From Dermanyssus gallinae (Eukaryota > Arthropoda > Arachnida > Mesostigmata > Dermanyssidae), in the NCBI GenBank assembly GCA_003439945.1, contig QVRM01001473.1:686001-750000 (forward strand): a stretch of 64,000 nt of DNA. Direction: 5' to 3'. The translations under genes and the position numbers were made by a program. The notes beneath the pieces were generated by a model. That model saw only the letters and a program-made list of their open reading frames with translations. It searched no databases and was not told the origin of the DNA. Of this stretch, positions 57,711-64,000 are shown in pieces. Position 1 is the first letter of the stretch; each line of letters opens with the position of its first letter.

Positions 57711-58400
57711 ATAATATATATATATATATATATCTATATATATATATTAATTATCTATCTCTATATATATCTATATCTTATCTTCTATACCTATTTCTCA
57801 TCTCTCTTATCTCTCATCCTTCTTCTCTCTGTATCTCTCTCATAATCTATGCATCTGGTCCCTCCTTCTCAACGTCAGTGCTCTGACATTATCGTTGCTA
57901 CTTTCTACTTGTGATATTTATATATATATATATACCTCGTAGATCTAACGACGACACACTGTGCCTATAATTACAAACGAGTTCAATCAAATCCAGCATA
58001 CAAACCAGGATATCATAATATTCCACCAAAGTATGGCGTATGGCTATTAACAATCGGAAAAGCATCTGCGTTCACTGAGAAAACGTACGATTCTTATCAT
58101 ATTAAACAGCATTAGCCTTCGTTTGTCCATTCATTTGAAACTACGTGTAATGCGTGCATTTTACGCTTCAATCGCTTCCGTCTACAAAAACTCGACACGC
58201 TTGTATTGATGCCGGTGCAGCCTTGATACTACATCGGTATCACAGTGGTTTCGCTATCTAGTTCAAGTGTAATGCAACGTATTTACACGTAGCTAAAGGT
58301 TCTTCTTAGGACGTCACGTCATCGCGTTATTGTTGGAGTCGCGTGTGGCCAGAATAGAGGATCTCGGGACAAGCTGGCGCATCTTCAAGTGGTCATTTGT
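56260..58400. other. Spacer between the R1-like element and Cdc42
   Basis: No gene was recognised. AT-rich, with TA runs at 57060, 57153-57171 and the compound tract below. The Cdc42 3'UTR probably enters from the right; no convincing poly(A) signal was found on the minus strand. Confidence 0.5.
57597..57790. repeat. Compound TA/ATCT microsatellite
   Basis: TA runs broken by ATAT, TATT and ATCTAT units, grading into CT-rich DNA (57780-57840: TCTCTTATCTCTC). It is about 190 bp, the longest simple-sequence block in the window. Confidence 0.95.
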
Positions 58401-58425
58401 GGAAATCTGTGTTTGGACTCCATCC

Positions 58426-61850
<3,425 letters not shown>

Positions 61851-61851
61851 A

Positions 61852-63200
61852 CTGAAATACGGCGCGAGAAACGCTTGTCACAACGACAACGACGAAAACG
61901 ATGACGACAAAAACGATGACGACAACAACGTCGTAGCCAGTTGATGGTGACTCAGTGCTTGCAGTGATGAAGAGTTGAGGGTAGAATCTCTCCAAGACTA
62001 GAACTAGGACCAGGCCGAGGCTGAGGACGCCACCGACCACGACGATCGTCTGGGATTGAATGCCGCGCCAATGCGTCCGCTTTTCTTCGCATAAACTGTA
62101 CGACACGTGATCAGCCACAAAATGAAGCAGCAAGTTATAACGGACATAACAATGCTCGTACAGAGAAAGAACACAAGGATAATAAGAAGTCCTACGCGCA
62201 GTTCGACGACTTAACCCACTCGACTCCACGTTTATACCGATCAGCTCTACTTCTACTAACAGAAACCTTAATAATCTTCTAACTAAAATCAAGCAATATT
62301 TATACGCTTACTTATATAAAGTCTGGGGATAATTTGAACAAGCTTTTCAACCTCAAACTGAGTTGATTTCGGAAGCTCACGCAAAAATCTTTACCTAGTT
62401 TCAAAATGGTTTGTTTTTTCATACATTAAGTGTAATAAGTTTGGATACTAGATTTAACGCTAAAGTGCTGTGTACTCTTAACAAGTTAAAACTTGTGCAC
62501 GTGAGGCAACTTCTTAGACCGTTCAATCTAATGTTAAAGAAGCGGTAATTTACATTGTTACCTGTATATACATGTATATGGAGTATGGTGAGGCTTTTTG
62601 TGGCAAAGGTAAATAGATATATGTATATATGTTTCACAGTACATTCTAGCCTGTGTTCTCTATTTGAGAAGCTGGTTTGTGCAGGCGTATATTTATATGT
62701 ATATACGAGATTAGAATGTACTGTAAAACTTTTACAATTTGGGACCATAGGACATCGCGATGGAGATGCCTTGTGAGCCTGATGTCATGAGTCGCAATTT
62801 AGTTTCCGACACGAAGCAAAATGGGCAGATGTCCAGGACTTGTATCCTAGTAGTATATGCCCTAGTAGTTCATAATTTAGTTGTTTTAGGATCACTACAA
62901 ACATGATGATTGCTAGTAACATCGTGGTAAATCACTAACATAGTGATAACTAGCAAGCACTAATTGGTAACTGTGATCAATTTATGACTCTAAAAAGAAT
63001 ATACTGCTTTGTGTCTATAATACATCGAACAGCCTAAAACTGCCGCGTCAACGGTCAGCATCGACGGTGGTTTCCTAAATAATACATAATCATGACACAA
63101 ATCATGTTATTTTGATGACTATGATAAAGCATCCTCAATGCATACATATAAACATGTCCACACAGGCACGTCGTAATCGTTGAGCTTCTAAATGAGTAAC
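61852..63200. other. Upstream of Cdc42 start codon
   Basis: A (GAC AAC)-like repeat (61875-61935) and AT-rich DNA. An open frame on the minus strand (61708-62292) overlaps Cdc42 exon 1 in another frame and has no recognisable domain. A 5'UTR exon and promoter are expected here but cannot be placed. Confidence 0.4.
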
Positions 63201-63229
63201 CAGAGTTTCAGCCTAATGAAAGCAAGGAA

Positions 63230-64000
63230 TCTGTAAAGGAAAAACTCGTGGACAACCTCACACACGACTTTCTAACATCCTTAATGACTATTATGCAACT
63301 TGTGTAACGGCTGACACCGAATGCTCGGCCGCTTACGAGGTACCGATGTCGATACCTGAACTGCACGAGCCATTTTCGCCTAGGCCGGTCCCTGTGGATC
63401 GAGTGCATTACCTGCTGAAAAGGGGTCACAATTTGCTCGGTGGGAGAAGGTCACATACCCTCTCAAGTCTTGAGACACTGCGCTGACGTTGTTGCTGACG
63501 CAGTGGCATTCATAGTTAATCTGTCGACACGCCAGGGGATCTACCCTACGGCCCTCAAATTGTATCGCGTTGTACCACTGTTTAAAGGCGGTGACAGACT
63601 AAGCAAGAAAAATTACAGGCCGGTCAGGATCCCCTCTCCAATGTCCAAGATTTTCGAAAAAGCTATATATGAACAGTTAAAGGAACACTTTGAGATGTTT
63701 AATGGCCCTAAGTCAGGGTCAGTTCGGTTTTCGATCCAAAATGTCGACGACTGTACCCATCATGGATTTTGTTAAAGAGGTTCGCAGAAACCTAATGTTA
63801 AAAAAGACAGTCGTCGGCGTATTTATAGATCTTAGAAAAGCATTTGATACAGTTGATGTAAATATTCTGATTAAAAAGTTAACTCGATATGGAGCGAATG
63901 ATATTTTTTTGTCTTGGCTGCGGTCGTTTATGTCGAATAGGAGGCAAGTTGTTCAAGTGGGCAATGCAATCTCGGATGTAAGAAATATATCTGTTAAGAG
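63230..64000 (+). pseudogene. LINE reverse transcriptase (CR1/jockey type), cut by window end
   Basis: Starts with the endonuclease-RT linker (YEVPMSIPELHEPFSPRPVP, VHYLLK). After frameshifts come GEGHIPSQVLRHCADVVADA, YPTALKLYRVVPLFKGGDRL, KNYRPVRIPSPMSKIFEKAI, MDFVKEVRRNLMLKKTVVGV and FIDLRKAFDTVDVNILIKKL. The last is the FxDLxKAFDTV block of the palm. The YADD box would lie beyond 64000. At least two frameshifts, so inactive in this copy. It is a different clade from the R1-like element. Confidence 0.85.

Overview
The window reads as nuclear DNA of an arthropod, most likely a chelicerate and perhaps a parasitiform mite. That assignment is inference. It rests on intron-split genes with GT/AG boundaries, an ionotropic receptor (IR) whose segments resemble chelicerate IRs as I remember them, an SLC16-type transporter, tRNA-derived SINEs, Tc1/mariner, R1-like, gypsy and BEL-type relics, and many long (TA)n tracts. 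There are no bacterial-style operons. Most open frames in the window are chance, or belong to transposons.

Three host genes can be rebuilt exon by exon with compatible reading phases. (1) A plus-strand SLC16/monocarboxylate-transporter-like gene has 11 coding exons from 5382 to 23973, about 521 aa. (2) A plus-strand ionotropic receptor has nine coding exons from 34931 to 50921, about 447 aa as modelled; its 5' end is uncertain. (3) A minus-strand Cdc42-type Rho GTPase has four coding exons, 61850 down to 58426, exactly 191 aa. It has a complete GTPase core and a CVLL prenylation box, but altered effector-loop residues (N38, S39).

The rest is mobile DNA and its debris. Bases 1-5300 hold an old mariner relic and small repeats. 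Introns of the transporter hold a nearly intact-ended mariner with three stop codons, three long inverted-repeat (foldback) elements, and a three-level nest in which a SINE is split by a LINE 3' end that is split by a foldback element. Between the transporter and the receptor (24-34 kb) lies a mosaic of a gypsy relic, BEL-like pieces, SINEs and minisatellites. Receptor introns hold a Tc3-like element with 200-bp terminal repeats of IR/DR type, more SINEs, and a decayed reverse-transcriptase relic. Between the receptor and Cdc42 sits a decayed R1-clade retrotransposon (about 52.1-56.2 kb). The right edge cuts through another LINE reverse transcriptase.

Two tRNA-derived SINE families are called SINE-A and SINE-B here. 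Several copies have recognisable target-site duplications. The three host genes show no obvious functional link: a plasma-membrane transporter, a chemosensory-type channel and a cytoskeletal/polarity switch that happen to be neighbours. All homology statements come from reading motifs by eye; no search was run.
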